Notes: generated by a model from the letters alone, not told the origin. A DNA stretch of 64,000 nucleotides from Enterobacter cloacae (GCF_013375935.1 NZ_CP056117.1:3968001-4032000); one strand, 5' to 3'; counted from the first letter of the stretch, positions 1 through 8,606 are shown. Numbers and translations are program-made.

Positions 1-1
1 C

Positions 2-367
<366 letters not shown>

Positions 368-374
368 TCACTCT

Positions 375-407
375 CCCCCTTTCCGGCCGGAAAGGGGGCT
401 GCTTTTT
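375..407 (+). terminator. Rho-independent terminator of purB
   Basis: A perfect 24-base palindrome (375-398; CCCCCTTTCC arm, GGAAAGGGGG arm, GGCC loop) is followed by a short T run at 403-407. It starts 8 bases after the purB stop and should end the upstream purB transcript. Confidence 0.85.
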
Positions 408-474
408 GGTATCGCGCCATTCTTCCGGATGGCGGACGCTTTTAATATTCCGGCACCCTCACGCCTTGCAGTGG

Positions 475-867
475 TTAAAGCATAGTATTGGATTGATTGT
501 TATTTTTCGGCGTGGAATAACTTTGCGGAATATACCGCTTCAGCCCGAACGGGCACAGTTTGAACTGGCAAGGTGCCTCAACCGAGCACGGGCGATCCAT
601 CTCCTGCCGATTCCCTGGGCATTCATTTTTCTTCCTGAACCCCATCCAGCCTATTGATGAAAAGGGCATTGCCTGCGCAATCCAGACCCGTCGGCGTCTG
701 TCGTTAATCAGGATCCCTTCGTTTGAGGTAGTGATAATCTCACCTGCACGAACGTAATAATCGCCCTTAAGCCATAAAATGTAATTCAGGCCATAGTGTG
801 TTTCAACTTTGCAAAAGATAGTGCCGCTTTCCGGACTCGCAATAGTCTCAACAACCTTCCATTCCAT
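475..867 (-). CDS. Hypothetical protein, 130 aa
   Basis: I do not recognise this gene. The start ATG at 867 has a good ribosome site (GAGGGG, about 6 bases upstream) and codon choice looks enteric. The first half (MEWKVVETIASPESGTIF...) looks like a small beta-rich fold. It continues into a basic stretch (NDRRRRVWIAQA, near residues 55-66) and a C-terminal part with four cysteines (near residues 83-108) and an Asn-rich tail. There is no signal peptide or membrane segment. It lies alone on the minus strand in the accessory purB-phoP gap, convergent with purB. The C-terminal half could be read-through beyond a shorter ancestral protein. No function can be assigned. Confidence 0.5.
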   Translation of the reverse strand: MEWKVVETIASPESGTIFCKVETHYGLNYILWLKGDYYVRAGEIITTSNEGILINDRRRRVWIAQAMPFSSIGWMGFRKKNECPGNRQEMDRPCSVEAPCQFKLCPFGLKRYIPQSYSTPKNNNQSNTML

Positions 868-1256
868 AAGCCCCTCTTTACTCGATATTCCGCCGGTTTG
901 TTGTGTGAAAATGCTGCTTTTATGGTATCTGTTATGAAAATCTAATTTCGCACCATAAAATAAGTGTAGACACAGATTTATCGAATGAGAACATCCTTAC
1001 AAAAAAAGTGGCAATATTTACAAAACTCATGTGCAGCTTACGCGTGTCACAGATAAGAAATCGGCTTGAAACATAAGATAAGAAGAATGAAAGGCTGTTT
1101 TCCGGGCGCTTGATTTACGGTCTGCCTTCTCGCCTGGCAAATTGAAACGCACCTGAATGAAGGTCAGAGCAAAGATTGCCCGGGTGTCGCCGATGGGTTT
1201 GAACGTTTATGAACTCATAAAGTCTAATAAACATACTCAACCAAAGAAGGATCGTT
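868..1256. other. Intergenic region between hypothetical gene and small membrane ORF
   Basis: This 389-base AT-rich stretch separates two outward-facing genes, the minus-strand 130-aa gene and the plus-strand 33-aa ORF. Apart from the promoter-like element at 1199-1228 I see no longer ORF, no repeat and no RNA gene in it. Very short ORFs inside it (8 codons or fewer) look fortuitous. Confidence 0.5.
1199..1228 (+). promoter_or_regulatory. Possible sigma-70 promoter for the 33-aa ORF
   Basis: TTGAAC at 1199-1204 and TCTAAT at 1223-1228 are separated by 18 bases. They resemble a -35/-10 pair placed 28 bases before the start of the small membrane ORF. This is found by eye only; the spacing is 1 base longer than ideal. 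Confidence 0.4.
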
Positions 1257-1358
1257 ATGACAGCATTTATGATCGCTACTGCCGTGGCAGTGGTTCTTGG
1301 GCTGATGATATTGAGCCTGGTTAAAATCGGCATCAGCACATCGAATAATCCCGATTAA
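1257..1358 (+). CDS. Predicted small single-pass membrane protein, 33 aa
   Basis: The ORF reads MTAFMIATAVAVVLGLMI, then LSLVKIGISTSNNPD and TAA. Residues 3-22 are almost entirely hydrophobic, followed by a single Lys and a short polar tail, the usual form of a bacterial one-helix membrane peptide with its C-terminus in the cytoplasm. A good ribosome site (AGAAGG, 1245-1250) sits 6 bases before the ATG, and a promoter-like pair lies upstream. I do not recognise it as any named E. coli small protein. Being too short for standard ORF calling, it would probably be missed by annotation pipelines. Its neighbour phoPQ regulates several small membrane proteins in enterics, but no link is visible here. 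Confidence 0.5.
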   Translation: MTAFMIATAVAVVLGLMILSLVKIGISTSNNPD

Positions 1359-1454
1359 CTGCTTTAAGCTTTAGCCCGCTTAGCGTATGGAATCGCTGGA
1401 TGGTTCTTTGTTGCCAGAGCCGCCAGGATACCTGTACTTATCAAACTCAACGCA

Positions 1455-1480
1455 AATAAAAAGGCCGCCTTAAGCAGCCT
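1455..1480 (-). terminator. Terminator of the YeaR-like/55-aa operon
   Basis: Read on the minus strand, a 7-bp stem (AGGCTGC with GCGGCCT, one G-U pair, loop TTAAG) is followed by TTTTTATTT. It lies 19 bases after the stop of the 55-aa ORF, supporting transcription of that ORF from the minus strand. Confidence 0.7.
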
Positions 1481-1498
1481 CTTTGAAAAATTATCCGT

Positions 1499-1666
1499 TC
1501 AACGGGCGGGTTCACTCGTTACATCCTCATTCGGGAGCGGGTAAAACGGTGCCTCCTGAGACAGATACTCCTGATAATCACCCCTCTGTAACAGCGACAG
1601 CTCTGCGCAAAGTTCCTGTTCGCCGTAGTCGACCCGCTTTGAAAACTGAAAGAAGAATTTCATCAT
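1499..1666 (-). CDS. Small hypothetical protein, 55 aa, second gene of the NsrR-type operon
   Basis: An uninterrupted ORF (starts MMKFFFQFSKRVDYGEQEL, ends VTSEPAR) on the same strand as the cupin gene at 1721-2062. It is followed 19 bases later by a clear terminator. It is acidic with an aromatic N-terminus (FFFQF), one cysteine, no signal peptide and no clear membrane helix. Two in-frame ATGs are adjacent (1666 and 1663) and the ribosome site is weak (AGAAACGG). In E. coli the related gene yeaR is followed by the small gene yoaG; this ORF holds the same place but I see no similarity to YoaG. Function unknown. The hairpin between the two genes could reduce its expression. Confidence 0.5.
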   Translation of the reverse strand: MMKFFFQFSKRVDYGEQELCAELSLLQRGDYQEYLSQEAPFYPLPNEDVTSEPAR

Positions 1667-1687
1667 ACCGTTTCTGTTCTCTGATGC

Positions 1688-1714
1688 GGCTCCCTGGTTG
1701 TGGTTGAGGGAGCC
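1688..1714. other. Intergenic hairpin between cupin gene and 55-aa ORF
   Basis: A perfect 8-bp inverted repeat (GGCTCCCT / AGGGAGCC) has an 11-base loop and no T run on the minus strand after it. It lies just after the cupin stop. It may stabilise the upstream mRNA or act as a weak attenuator rather than a terminator. Confidence 0.5.
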
Positions 1715-1720
1715 AGACGA

Positions 1721-2062
1721 CTATGCTTTTTTAGCGCTGTAAACTTCTTCACCAGCGAAGGAAGGTTCAGCCCAGAAGTTGATATTAAACTGAGCATCAT
1801 CGGTCATCTCAATGCGATGCCAGTACTGTGGTGGGCTGGTTGCGAAGCTGCCAGCGTTTATTACCACTTTCACTTCCGGCTCTGTCGCCTCTTCATTCGC
1901 AAAGCCATAGTAGGTCACTGTTCCTTCCATAACGCAAAGCTGACCAAAGACTCCGGCAGCGGTATTGTGATGGCTGAGAAGAGCAGCTGGAACATTTTCC
2001 TTTGTAAAAAAGGGAGTGGAACGTTTGATCGTCCAGTGGCTGGGAATTCTTTGATGGCTCAT
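1721..2062 (-). CDS. YeaR/TehB-type cupin protein (DUF1971)
   Basis: This 113-aa protein belongs to the DUF1971 family (E. coli YeaR and the N-terminal part of some TehB proteins), a small beta-barrel fold. Matching segments are the KRSTPFFTKENVPAALLSHH start, the VMEGTVTYYGF strand, SFATSPPQYWHRIEM and FNINFWAEP near the end, each with a direct counterpart in YeaR. The start at 2062 has a strong ribosome site (GCAGGAGG, 5-6 bases upstream). An ATG 17 codons further up has none. Family members are linked to nitrate, nitric oxide or tellurite stress; the biochemical activity is not settled. The NsrR-like operator directly upstream suggests NO induction. The sequence is a homologue rather than the orthologue of YeaR, and its location differs. 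Confidence 0.8.
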   Translation of the reverse strand: MSHQRIPSHWTIKRSTPFFTKENVPAALLSHHNTAAGVFGQLCVMEGTVTYYGFANEEATEPEVKVVINAGSFATSPPQYWHRIEMTDDAQFNINFWAEPSFAGEEVYSAKKA

Positions 2063-2079
2063 ACATACCTCCTGCAATA

Positions 2080-2102
2080 AAGATGCATTTAAAATACACC
2101 TT
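2080..2102 (-). promoter_or_regulatory. NsrR-type operator
   Basis: A 23-base 11-1-11 imperfect palindrome, with arms AAGATGCATTT and AAATACACCTT around a central A. As I recall it, it differs by one base from the NsrR site of E. coli ytfE. NsrR is the Fe-S nitric-oxide-sensing repressor. The element overlaps the -10 region of the predicted cupin promoter, where repressor binding would block transcription. It is identified by eye and not scored with a matrix. Confidence 0.7.
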
Positions 2103-2119
2103 ATGATTTTCACTGTAAA
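2091..2119 (-). promoter_or_regulatory. Predicted sigma-70 promoter of the cupin operon
   Basis: On the minus strand TTTACA (2119-2114) and TATTTT (2096-2091) are 17 bases apart. The -10 hexamer lies inside the NsrR-type palindrome. The start codon is about 30 bases beyond the -10. Confidence 0.55.
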
Positions 2120-2605
2120 GGCAATTGAGAATAAAAATCATTAACAGGAAATGCTTTTGGGACGCCCGGCAGCACGCTTACAGGATCGGGCAGACGTATA
2201 GGTGAAATTTTCATCGTATGCCGGAGGGATACCTGCCCTCTGCCCGTGGAAAAAGCTGCGCGCCTTCAACAGTCTATAAACAGATGGCTGTTTTCTCCGA
2301 AACGCGGAAGCTTACGCTCGCAACTCGGTTAATATTACGCGCTCCGTATAAGAGCGTATTGAGGGTGAAGCCTGTCCCGGACGGCCAGCGCTAACCCTCT
2401 TCTGGTACCGGCCCCAGATAAGGCACAAACGTTGCAGCAGATTGAATCCATGTAAAGGCCATGTCCAGTTAACATGCTGGATAATCAAACGCCTGCAGCG
2501 ATGCGTTCGGGGGAATGAAAACACTCATTTAATTTCATGACGCTGGTTTCAAACCCTGTAATCAGCGTTAAACTATTCATATTATTTATTAATGGAGAAG
2601 CGATA
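2120..2605. other. Upstream region of phoP, no gene seen
   Basis: This 486-base stretch separates the divergent cupin and phoP genes. I see no convincing ORF; one of 70 codons on the minus strand lacks a ribosome site and any recognisable sequence. Near phoP, a sequence resembling the E. coli phoP start region (ATCAGCGTTAAACTATTCAT, with AT-rich -10 like bases near 2578-2586) suggests the phoP promoter. A half-conserved PhoP-box-like pair (GGTTTC and CTGTAA, 5 bases apart) lies at 2545-2561. A better candidate box is annotated at 2266-2282. Confidence 0.45.
2266..2282 (-). promoter_or_regulatory. Candidate PhoP box
   Basis: On the minus strand the bases read TGTTTA, 5 bases, TGTTGA. This is one mismatch from the direct hexamer repeat bound by PhoP. 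It lies about 324 bases upstream of phoP and about 205 bases upstream of the divergent cupin gene. Such short motifs occur by chance, so this is weak evidence. Confidence 0.3.
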
Positions 2606-3277
2606 ATGCGCGTACTGGTTGTTGAAGATAACGCATTGCTACGCCATCACCTGAAGGTTCAGCTTCAGGAGATGGGCCATCAGGTGGACGATGCCGAAGA
2701 TGCGAAAGAAGCCGATTATTATCTCAATGAACACCTGCCGGATATCGCCATTGTCGATTTAGGGTTGCCTGACGAAGACGGCCTGTCCCTTATCCGCCGC
2801 TGGCGCAGCCATGATATTTCTCTCCCGGTGCTGGTGCTGACTGCCCGTGAAGGCTGGCAGGACAAGGTTGAAGTGCTGAGCGCAGGCGCGGACGATTACG
2901 TTACCAAGCCGTTCCATATAGAAGAGGTGGCTGCGCGCATGCAGGCGCTGCTGCGCCGCAACAGCGGGCTGGCGTCGCAGGTGATCTCACTGCCGCCGTT
3001 CCAGGTGGATCTCTCCCGCCGCGAATTTTCGATTAACGATGAGGTCATTAAGCTGACCGCATTTGAATACACCATTATGGAAACGCTGATCCGAAACAGC
3101 GGGAAGGTGGTGAGCAAAGATTCCCTGATGCTTCAGCTTTATCCGGATGCCGAGCTGCGCGAAAGCCACACTATTGACGTGCTGATGGGCCGTTTACGTA
3201 AAAAAATTCAGGCGCAGTACCCGCATGAGGTGATCACCACCGTGCGCGGTCAGGGCTACCTGTTCGAATTACGCTGA
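2606..3277 (+). CDS. phoP: Response regulator PhoP
   Basis: This OmpR-family DNA-binding response regulator works with PhoQ in adaptation to low magnesium, acid and cationic peptides. It has 223 aa, the normal length. The receiver domain (residues 1-115) shows the acidic pair in VVEDNA, the phosphoacceptor Asp51 in IVDLGLPD, and the conserved Lys in TKPF. The winged-helix domain (residues 125-223) ends in [13 protein letters not shown]. The start is set at 2606, which has GGAG 8 bases upstream and matches the E. coli N-terminus MRVLVVED. An upstream in-frame start would add a nonconserved leader. The stop overlaps the phoQ ATG in an ATGA junction, indicating translational coupling. Confidence 0.98.
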   Translation: MRVLVVEDNALLRHHLKVQLQEMGHQVDDAEDAKEADYYLNEHLPDIAIVDLGLPDEDGLSLIRRWRSHDISLPVLVLTAREGWQDKVEVLSAGADDYVTKPFHIEEVAARMQALLRRNSGLASQVISLPPFQVDLSRREFSINDEVIKLTAFEYTIMETLIRNSGKVVSKDSLMLQLYPDAELRESHTIDVLMGRLRKKIQAQYPHEVITTVRGQGYLFELR

Positions 3278-4740
3278 TGAAAGGAATTTTGCGCCACATT
3301 TTGCCCCTTTCGCTGCGGGTGCGTTTTCTGCTGGCTACCGCTGCCGTAGTGATGGTGCTGTCTCTTTCTTACGGGATGGTGGCTCTGGTCGGGTATAGCG
3401 TAAGCTTCGATAAAACCACCTTCCGCCTGTTACGCGGGGAAAGTAACCTATTTTATACCCTGGCGAAATGGGAAAACAACCGGATCACCGTCGAGATGCC
3501 GGAAAACCTGAATCAGCAGAGTCCGACGCTGGCGCTGATCTACGATGAAAAGGGAAAATTGCTCTGGGCGCAGCGTAATGTCCCCTGGCTGAAAAAACGC
3601 ATCCGGCCGGAATGGCTGAAAACCAACGGTTTTCATGAGATAGAAGCCGATCTCAACTCCACCAGCACCCTGCTGCATGACGATCGCGCGTTACAGAACA
3701 GGCTCAACGAGATCCGTGAAGAAGATGACGACACGGAGCTGACCCACTCGGTGGCCATCAACCTTTATCCCGCCACGGTGCACATGCCGCAGTTGACCAT
3801 TGTGGTGGTAGACACGATACCGGTGGAGCTGAAACGCTCATATATGGTCTGGAACTGGTTCGTCTATGTTCTGGCCGCCAACCTGCTGCTGGTGATCCCC
3901 CTGCTGTGGGTCGCTGCGTGGTGGAGCTTGCGCCCGATTGAATCCCTGGCCAAAGAGGTGCGCGAGCTGGAGGAGCATCACCGCGAGAAGCTTAACCCGG
4001 AGACCACGCGCGAACTGACCAGCCTGGTGCGCAACCTCAACCGCCTGCTGAAAAGCGAGCGAGAACGCTACGACAAATATCGTACGACCCTCACCGACCT
4101 TACGCACAGCCTGAAAACGCCGCTGGCGGTGATGCAAAGCACCCTGCGCTCAATGCGCAGTTCAAAGATGAGCGTTGATGATGCCGAGCCGGTAATGCTG
4201 GAACAGATCAGCCGCATATCACAGCAGATAGGTTATTACCTGCACCGGGCAAGTATGCGCTCCGGAAGCGCCCTGCTGAGCCGGGAGCTGCACCCGGTTG
4301 CCCCGCTGCTGGATAACCTGACCTCCGCGCTGAACAAGGTATACCAGCGTAAAGGGGTCAATATCAGCCTCGATATTTCACCGGAAATTAGCTTTGTCGG
4401 TGAGAAAAATGACTTTATGGAGGTGATGGGCAACCTGCTTGATAACGCCTGTAAATACTGCCTGGAGTTTGTCGAGGTGTCCGCGCGCGTTACGGATAAC
4501 GAACTGCATATTATCGTTGAGGACGACGGCCCCGGCATTCCCCGCAACAAACGTGAGGTGGTATTCGATCGCGGTCAACGCGCCGACACCCTGCGTCCGG
4601 GACAAGGGGTGGGATTGTCCGTCGCCCGTGAAATTGTCGATCAGTACGATGGCAGGATCGAAACCGGCGAAAGTTTGCTGGGCGGCGCCCGAATGGAGGC
4701 CATTTTTGGCCGCCAGCAGCCTGTATCGAACGATAGTTAA
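3277..4740 (+). CDS. phoQ: Sensor histidine kinase PhoQ
   Basis: This inner-membrane sensor kinase/phosphatase is controlled by periplasmic Mg2+, pH and antimicrobial peptides, and phosphorylates PhoP. It has 487 aa. Two membrane segments (about 17-38 and 191-213) flank a periplasmic PAS-like sensor that carries the acidic metal-contact patch EEDDDTE (148-154) and Asp179. A HAMP linker follows, then the H box [10 protein letters not shown] with His277, the N box [10 protein letters not shown], and the G boxes DDGPGIP and GQGVGLS. All key residues are present, so the kinase should be active. The ATG overlaps the phoP stop. Confidence 0.98.
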   Translation: MKGILRHILPLSLRVRFLLATAAVVMVLSLSYGMVALVGYSVSFDKTTFRLLRGESNLFYTLAKWENNRITVEMPENLNQQSPTLALIYDEKGKLLWAQRNVPWLKKRIRPEWLKTNGFHEIEADLNSTSTLLHDDRALQNRLNEIREEDDDTELTHSVAINLYPATVHMPQLTIVVVDTIPVELKRSYMVWNWFVYVLAANLLLVIPLLWVAAWWSLRPIESLAKEVRELEEHHREKLNPETTRELTSLVRNLNRLLKSERERYDKYRTTLTDLTHSLKTPLAVMQSTLRSMRSSKMSVDDAEPVMLEQISRISQQIGYYLHRASMRSGSALLSRELHPVAPLLDNLTSALNKVYQRKGVNISLDISPEISFVGEKNDFMEVMGNLLDNACKYCLEFVEVSARVTDNELHIIVEDDGPGIPRNKREVVFDRGQRADTLRPGQGVGLSVAREIVDQYDGRIETGESLLGGARMEAIFGRQQPVSNDS

Positions 4741-4831
4741 CCCGTTATGTGAAAAATACGCGGATCGCGCACCCAGGGTTCTGTGCTTCCGTTATAATCC
4801 GTCTCAGTAAGAGCCTGCGGAATACAAAAAT

Positions 4832-5953
4832 ATGGATTATCAATTAACGCTTAACTGGCCCGAATTTATTGAACGTTACTGGCAAAAGCGCCCGGTCGTT
4901 CTTAAGCGCGGGATCAGCAATTTTATCGACCCTATCTCCCCTGACGAGCTTGCCGGTCTGGCGATGGAAAACGAGGTGGACAGCCGTCTGGTAAGCCACC
5001 AGGACGGAAAATGGCAGGTCAGCCACGGTCCATTTGAAAGTTACGATCACCTGGGCGAGAGCAACTGGTCTTTACTGGTACAGGCGGTTAACAACTGGCA
5101 CGAACCTACCGCAGCCTTAATGCGTCCTTTCCGCGCCCTGCCAGACTGGCGAATGGACGATCTGATGATCTCCTTCTCCGTTCCGGGGGGCGGCGTTGGC
5201 CCGCATCTGGACCAGTACGACGTGTTTATCATTCAGGGCACCGGCCGCCGCCGCTGGCGCGTGGGCGAGAAAGTGCCGATGAAGCAGCACTGTCCGCACC
5301 CGGACCTGCTTCAGGTTGATCCGTTTGAAGGGATTATTGACGAGGAGCTGGAGCCGGGCGACATCCTATATATCCCGCCAGGATTCCCGCATGAGGGTTA
5401 TTCTCTGGAAAACTCGCTTAACTATTCTGTCGGCTTCCGCGCGCCAAGCGGCCGCGAAATGATCAGCGGATTCGCTGACTATGTGTTGCAGCGCGAGCTG
5501 GGCAGCCACCGTTACAGCGATCCGGACGTACCGTCGCGTGAGCACCCGGCAGATATTCTGCCAGAGGAGCTGGATAAGCTGCGCGGCATGATGCTGGATC
5601 TGATCAACGAGCCGGAGCACTTCAGGCAGTGGTTTGGCGAGTTTATCAGCCAGTCGCGTCACGAGCTGGACGTCGCACCGCCGGAGCCGCCGTATCAGGC
5701 AGATGAAATTTACGATGCGCTCCAGCAGGGCGATAAGCTGGTGCGTCTGGGCGGGTTACGCGTCCTGCGCATTGGCGAAGAGGTTTTCGTGAACGGCGAG
5801 AAGCTCGACTCCCCGCACCGCCCGGCGCTGGAAGCCATTGCCAGCCACATGGTGTTGACCGCGGATACCTTTGGCGACGCGCTGGACGACCCTTCTTTCC
5901 TCGCCATGCTGGCCGCGCTGGTAAACAGCGGCTACTGGTTTTTTGAAGACTAA
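4832..5953 (+). CDS. roxA: Ribosomal protein uL16 3-hydroxylase RoxA (YcfD)
   Basis: This Fe(II)/2-oxoglutarate-dependent oxygenase has a JmjC fold and hydroxylates an arginine of ribosomal protein L16. It has 373 aa, identical in length to E. coli. The metal triad is visible: His125 and Asp127 in PHLDQYD, and His187 in FPHEGYS. Arg140 in GTGRRRW is the expected 2-oxoglutarate contact. The C-terminal part is the winged-helix-like dimer domain of the family. The gene follows phoQ by 91 bases, has a TATAAT-like element near 4792 and may have its own promoter. It is convergent with pepT across a REP-like hairpin. Confidence 0.96.
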   Translation: MDYQLTLNWPEFIERYWQKRPVVLKRGISNFIDPISPDELAGLAMENEVDSRLVSHQDGKWQVSHGPFESYDHLGESNWSLLVQAVNNWHEPTAALMRPFRALPDWRMDDLMISFSVPGGGVGPHLDQYDVFIIQGTGRRRWRVGEKVPMKQHCPHPDLLQVDPFEGIIDEELEPGDILYIPPGFPHEGYSLENSLNYSVGFRAPSGREMISGFADYVLQRELGSHRYSDPDVPSREHPADILPEELDKLRGMMLDLINEPEHFRQWFGEFISQSRHELDVAPPEPPYQADEIYDALQQGDKLVRLGGLRVLRIGEEVFVNGEKLDSPHRPALEAIASHMVLTADTFGDALDDPSFLAMLAALVNSGYWFFED

Positions 5954-5964
5954 GTCGTGATTGT

Positions 5965-5990
5965 GCCGGGTAGCGCTTCGCTTACCCGGC
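5965..5990. repeat. REP-like palindrome between roxA and pepT
   Basis: Inverted arms GCCGGGTA (5965-5972) and TACCCGGC (5983-5990) enclose a 10-base loop. This is the form of enterobacterial repetitive extragenic palindromes. It lies between two convergent genes and may end or protect both transcripts. A similar unit occurs at 32184-32211. Confidence 0.6.
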
Positions 5991-5996
5991 AACGCC

Positions 5997-7220
5997 TCAT
6001 CGCTTCGCGGTTAACTCTGCAATTCGCACAATCACCTGCACCGCTTTCTCCATCCCTTCCAGCGTCACGAACTCATGCTTGCCGTGATAGTTATACCCGC
6101 CGGTAAACAGGTTCGGGCACGGCAGCCCCATAAACGACAGCTGTGAACCATCGGTGCCGCCGCGGATCGGTTTCAACACCGGTTCGATGTCGCAATCGCG
6201 CATCGCCTGCTGAGCGATATCAAGAATGTGCGGATGCGCCATCACCTTCTCGCGCATATTGTAATAGCTGTCTTCGATAATCAGCTCAATATAGCAGTCC
6301 GGGTGCAGCCCCTTGCCGACCTTCTTCGCGATCTCCATCATCTTGCGCTTGCGCGCCTCAAAGGCTTTGCGGTCAAAATCGCGGACGATGTAGTGCATCT
6401 GCGCGCTGTCTACGGTTCCCTTGATGCTGGTCAGGTGATAAAAACCTTCATACCCTTCCGTCATCTCCGGGCTCTCTTCGGCCGGAACTTCCGCATGAAT
6501 GCGAGCGGCAAGCGACAGCGCATTGACCATCACCCCTTTCGCCGACCCCGGGTGCACGTTATTACCGACGATTTTGATGGTCACCGATGCCGCGTTGAAG
6601 TTCTCATACTCAAGTTCACCCACGCCGCCGCCATCAACGGTGTAGGCCCACCGGGCGTTGAAAGCCTCAACGTCAAAGTGTTTTGCCCCTTTCCCCACTT
6701 CCTCATCCGGCGTGAAGGCCACGCGAATGTCGCCATGGGGAATATTTTTGCCCTTCAGCACCGCCAGCGCCGTCACGATCTCGGCGATGCCCGCTTTGTC
6801 ATCGGCGCCCAGCAAGGTTTTGCCGTCGGTAGTGATTAACGTCTGCCCAAGCAGCTGATGCAGGACCGGGAACATCACCGGCGACAGCACTTCATCGCCA
6901 ATCCCCAGCGCAATATCACCGCCGCGGTAGTTTTCAACAATCTGCGGGTTAACGTGTTTACCGCTAAAATCGGGTGAAGTATCGACATGAGAAATAAAGC
7001 CAATAGCCGGGATATCTCCGTCCACGTTCGCCGGCAGCGTTCCCATCACGGTCCCTTTTTCGCTCAGCGTGACGTTCACCAGCCCCATGGCCTCAAGCTG
7101 CTCTTTCAAAAGGTTTAGCAGCTTCCACTGGCCTTCAGTGCTGGGCACCTGTCGGACACCCGGTTTAGATTGGGTATCCAGCGAAACGTAATGTAAAAAA
7201 CGCTCAAGTAGTTTATCCAT
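5997..7220 (-). CDS. pepT: Peptidase T (tripeptide aminopeptidase)
   Basis: This M20B-family zinc aminopeptidase removes the N-terminal residue of tripeptides in the cytosol. It has 407 aa from the start at 7220, matching the E. coli N-terminus MDKLLERF. Fifteen extra in-frame codons upstream have no conserved counterpart. Zinc ligands and catalytic residues are in [10 protein letters not shown] (His78, Asp80), [26 protein letters not shown] and the C-terminal YHGKHEF. The gene is convergent with roxA and divergent from potA. In E. coli pepT is anaerobically induced through FNR; I do not see a clear FNR site in the pepT-potA gap. Confidence 0.97.
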   Translation of the reverse strand: MDKLLERFLHYVSLDTQSKPGVRQVPSTEGQWKLLNLLKEQLEAMGLVNVTLSEKGTVMGTLPANVDGDIPAIGFISHVDTSPDFSGKHVNPQIVENYRGGDIALGIGDEVLSPVMFPVLHQLLGQTLITTDGKTLLGADDKAGIAEIVTALAVLKGKNIPHGDIRVAFTPDEEVGKGAKHFDVEAFNARWAYTVDGGGVGELEYENFNAASVTIKIVGNNVHPGSAKGVMVNALSLAARIHAEVPAEESPEMTEGYEGFYHLTSIKGTVDSAQMHYIVRDFDRKAFEARKRKMMEIAKKVGKGLHPDCYIELIIEDSYYNMREKVMAHPHILDIAQQAMRDCDIEPVLKPIRGGTDGSQLSFMGLPCPNLFTGGYNYHGKHEFVTLEGMEKAVQVIVRIAELTAKR

Positions 7221-7487
7221 GCAGTCACCCTCACTTTTTGTGACAACATTATCATTAAGCAGCAAAACGCAAATATTGCGTCAGGTCACTTTTATCCCGC
7301 AAACGAGAACTTTTTACGTTTATATCGTTCTGCGTTAATAAATGTAGCTTATGAATAAGGGAGAAGGATTGGCGATTCAATGGGTTTGCCGTAGAATGTC
7401 CGCCCTCATTACGAGTCACCAAGGTGGTTACACACAAACCCCGCTTCAGTCTGCTGCCTGAGGCGTCTATATGGGACAGCGCGAAAA

Positions 7488-8606
7488 TTGAATACACAAC
7501 CCCGTTCCCTTTCACCACTGGTGCAACTGGAACGAATTCGTAAAAGTTTTGATGGCAAAGACGTCATTTCCGACCTCAACCTGACCATCAATGACGGTGA
7601 GTTTCTCACGCTGCTTGGCCCCTCCGGCTGCGGCAAAACCACCGTACTGCGCCTTATCGCCGGGCTGGAAAGCGTCGATAACGGCCATATCCATCTTGAG
7701 AACCAGGACATTACCCAGGTTCCTGCCGAAGACCGCCACGTCAACACCGTCTTTCAGAGCTATGCCCTGTTCCCGCACATGACCGTGTTTGAAAACGTGG
7801 CGTTTGGCCTGCGCATGCAAAAAACGCCCGCCAGCGAGATCCCGCCGCGCGTCACTGAGGCCCTGCGGATGGTGCAGCTGGAGGCGTTCGCCCAGCGCAA
7901 GCCGCATCAGCTTTCCGGCGGCCAGCAGCAGCGTGTGGCCATCGCCCGCGCCGTGGTCAATAAGCCGCGCCTGCTCCTGCTGGATGAGTCGCTCTCCGCG
8001 CTGGACTACAAGCTGCGCAAGCAGATGCAGAACGAGCTGAAGGCGCTTCAGCGCAAGCTCGGCATTACGTTCGTGTTCGTCACCCACGATCAGGAAGAGG
8101 CTCTGACCATGTCAGACCGTATCGTGGTGATGCGCGACGGTAAAATTGAACAGGACGGCACGCCGCGTGAAATTTACGAAGAGCCGAAAAACCTGTTCGT
8201 CGCCAGCTTCATAGGCGAAATCAATATCTTTAACGCTACGGTGATTGAGCGCCTGGACGAACAGCGCGTTCGCGCGAACGTCGAGGGCCGCGAATGCAAT
8301 ATTACCGTCAACTTTGCCGTCGAAAAGGGACAAAAGCTTAACGTCCTGCTGCGCCCGGAAGATCTCCGCGTTGATGAGATCCACGATACGGCTGAAGTCG
8401 AAGGTCTGATCGGTTACGTTCGCGAACGTAACTATAAAGGGATGACCCTCGAATCCGTAGTGGAGCTGGAAAACGGCAAAATGGTAATGGTCAGCGAGTT
8501 CTTTAACGAGGACGATCCGGACTTTGACCATTCGCTGGATCAGAAAATGGTCATCAACTGGGTAGAAAGCTGGGAGGTTGTACTGGCTGATGAAGAACAC
8601 GAGTAA
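7488..8606 (+). CDS. potA: Spermidine/putrescine ABC transporter ATPase PotA, 5' end shifted
   Basis: This cytosolic ATPase powers the PotABCD polyamine importer. In the 372-residue frame given here, Walker A (GPSGCGKTT) is at 44-52, the signature LSGGQQQ at 142-148 and Walker [10 protein letters not shown] at 162-170, followed by a regulatory C-terminal domain. The open frame begins only at a TTG (7488). The expected ATG at 7471 (MGQ..., with GAGG upstream) is in another frame and stops after 6 codons. One extra A in the AAAA run near 7484 would join them and give 378 aa, the E. coli length. A base-calling deletion is likely; otherwise translation would need the TTG. Heads the potABCD operon. 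Confidence 0.93.
   Translation: MNTQPRSLSPLVQLERIRKSFDGKDVISDLNLTINDGEFLTLLGPSGCGKTTVLRLIAGLESVDNGHIHLENQDITQVPAEDRHVNTVFQSYALFPHMTVFENVAFGLRMQKTPASEIPPRVTEALRMVQLEAFAQRKPHQLSGGQQQRVAIARAVVNKPRLLLLDESLSALDYKLRKQMQNELKALQRKLGITFVFVTHDQEEALTMSDRIVVMRDGKIEQDGTPREIYEEPKNLFVASFIGEINIFNATVIERLDEQRVRANVEGRECNITVNFAVEKGQKLNVLLRPEDLRVDEIHDTAEVEGLIGYVRERNYKGMTLESVVELENGKMVMVSEFFNEDDPDFDHSLDQKMVINWVESWEVVLADEEHE

Noticed and set aside
406-757. Two overlapping plus-strand frames after purB
   Set aside because: They overlap the better-supported minus-strand 130-aa gene and lack ribosome sites.
2312-2524. A 70-codon minus-strand frame upstream of phoP
   Set aside because: No ribosome site, no similarity and unusual codons; more likely noncoding regulatory DNA.
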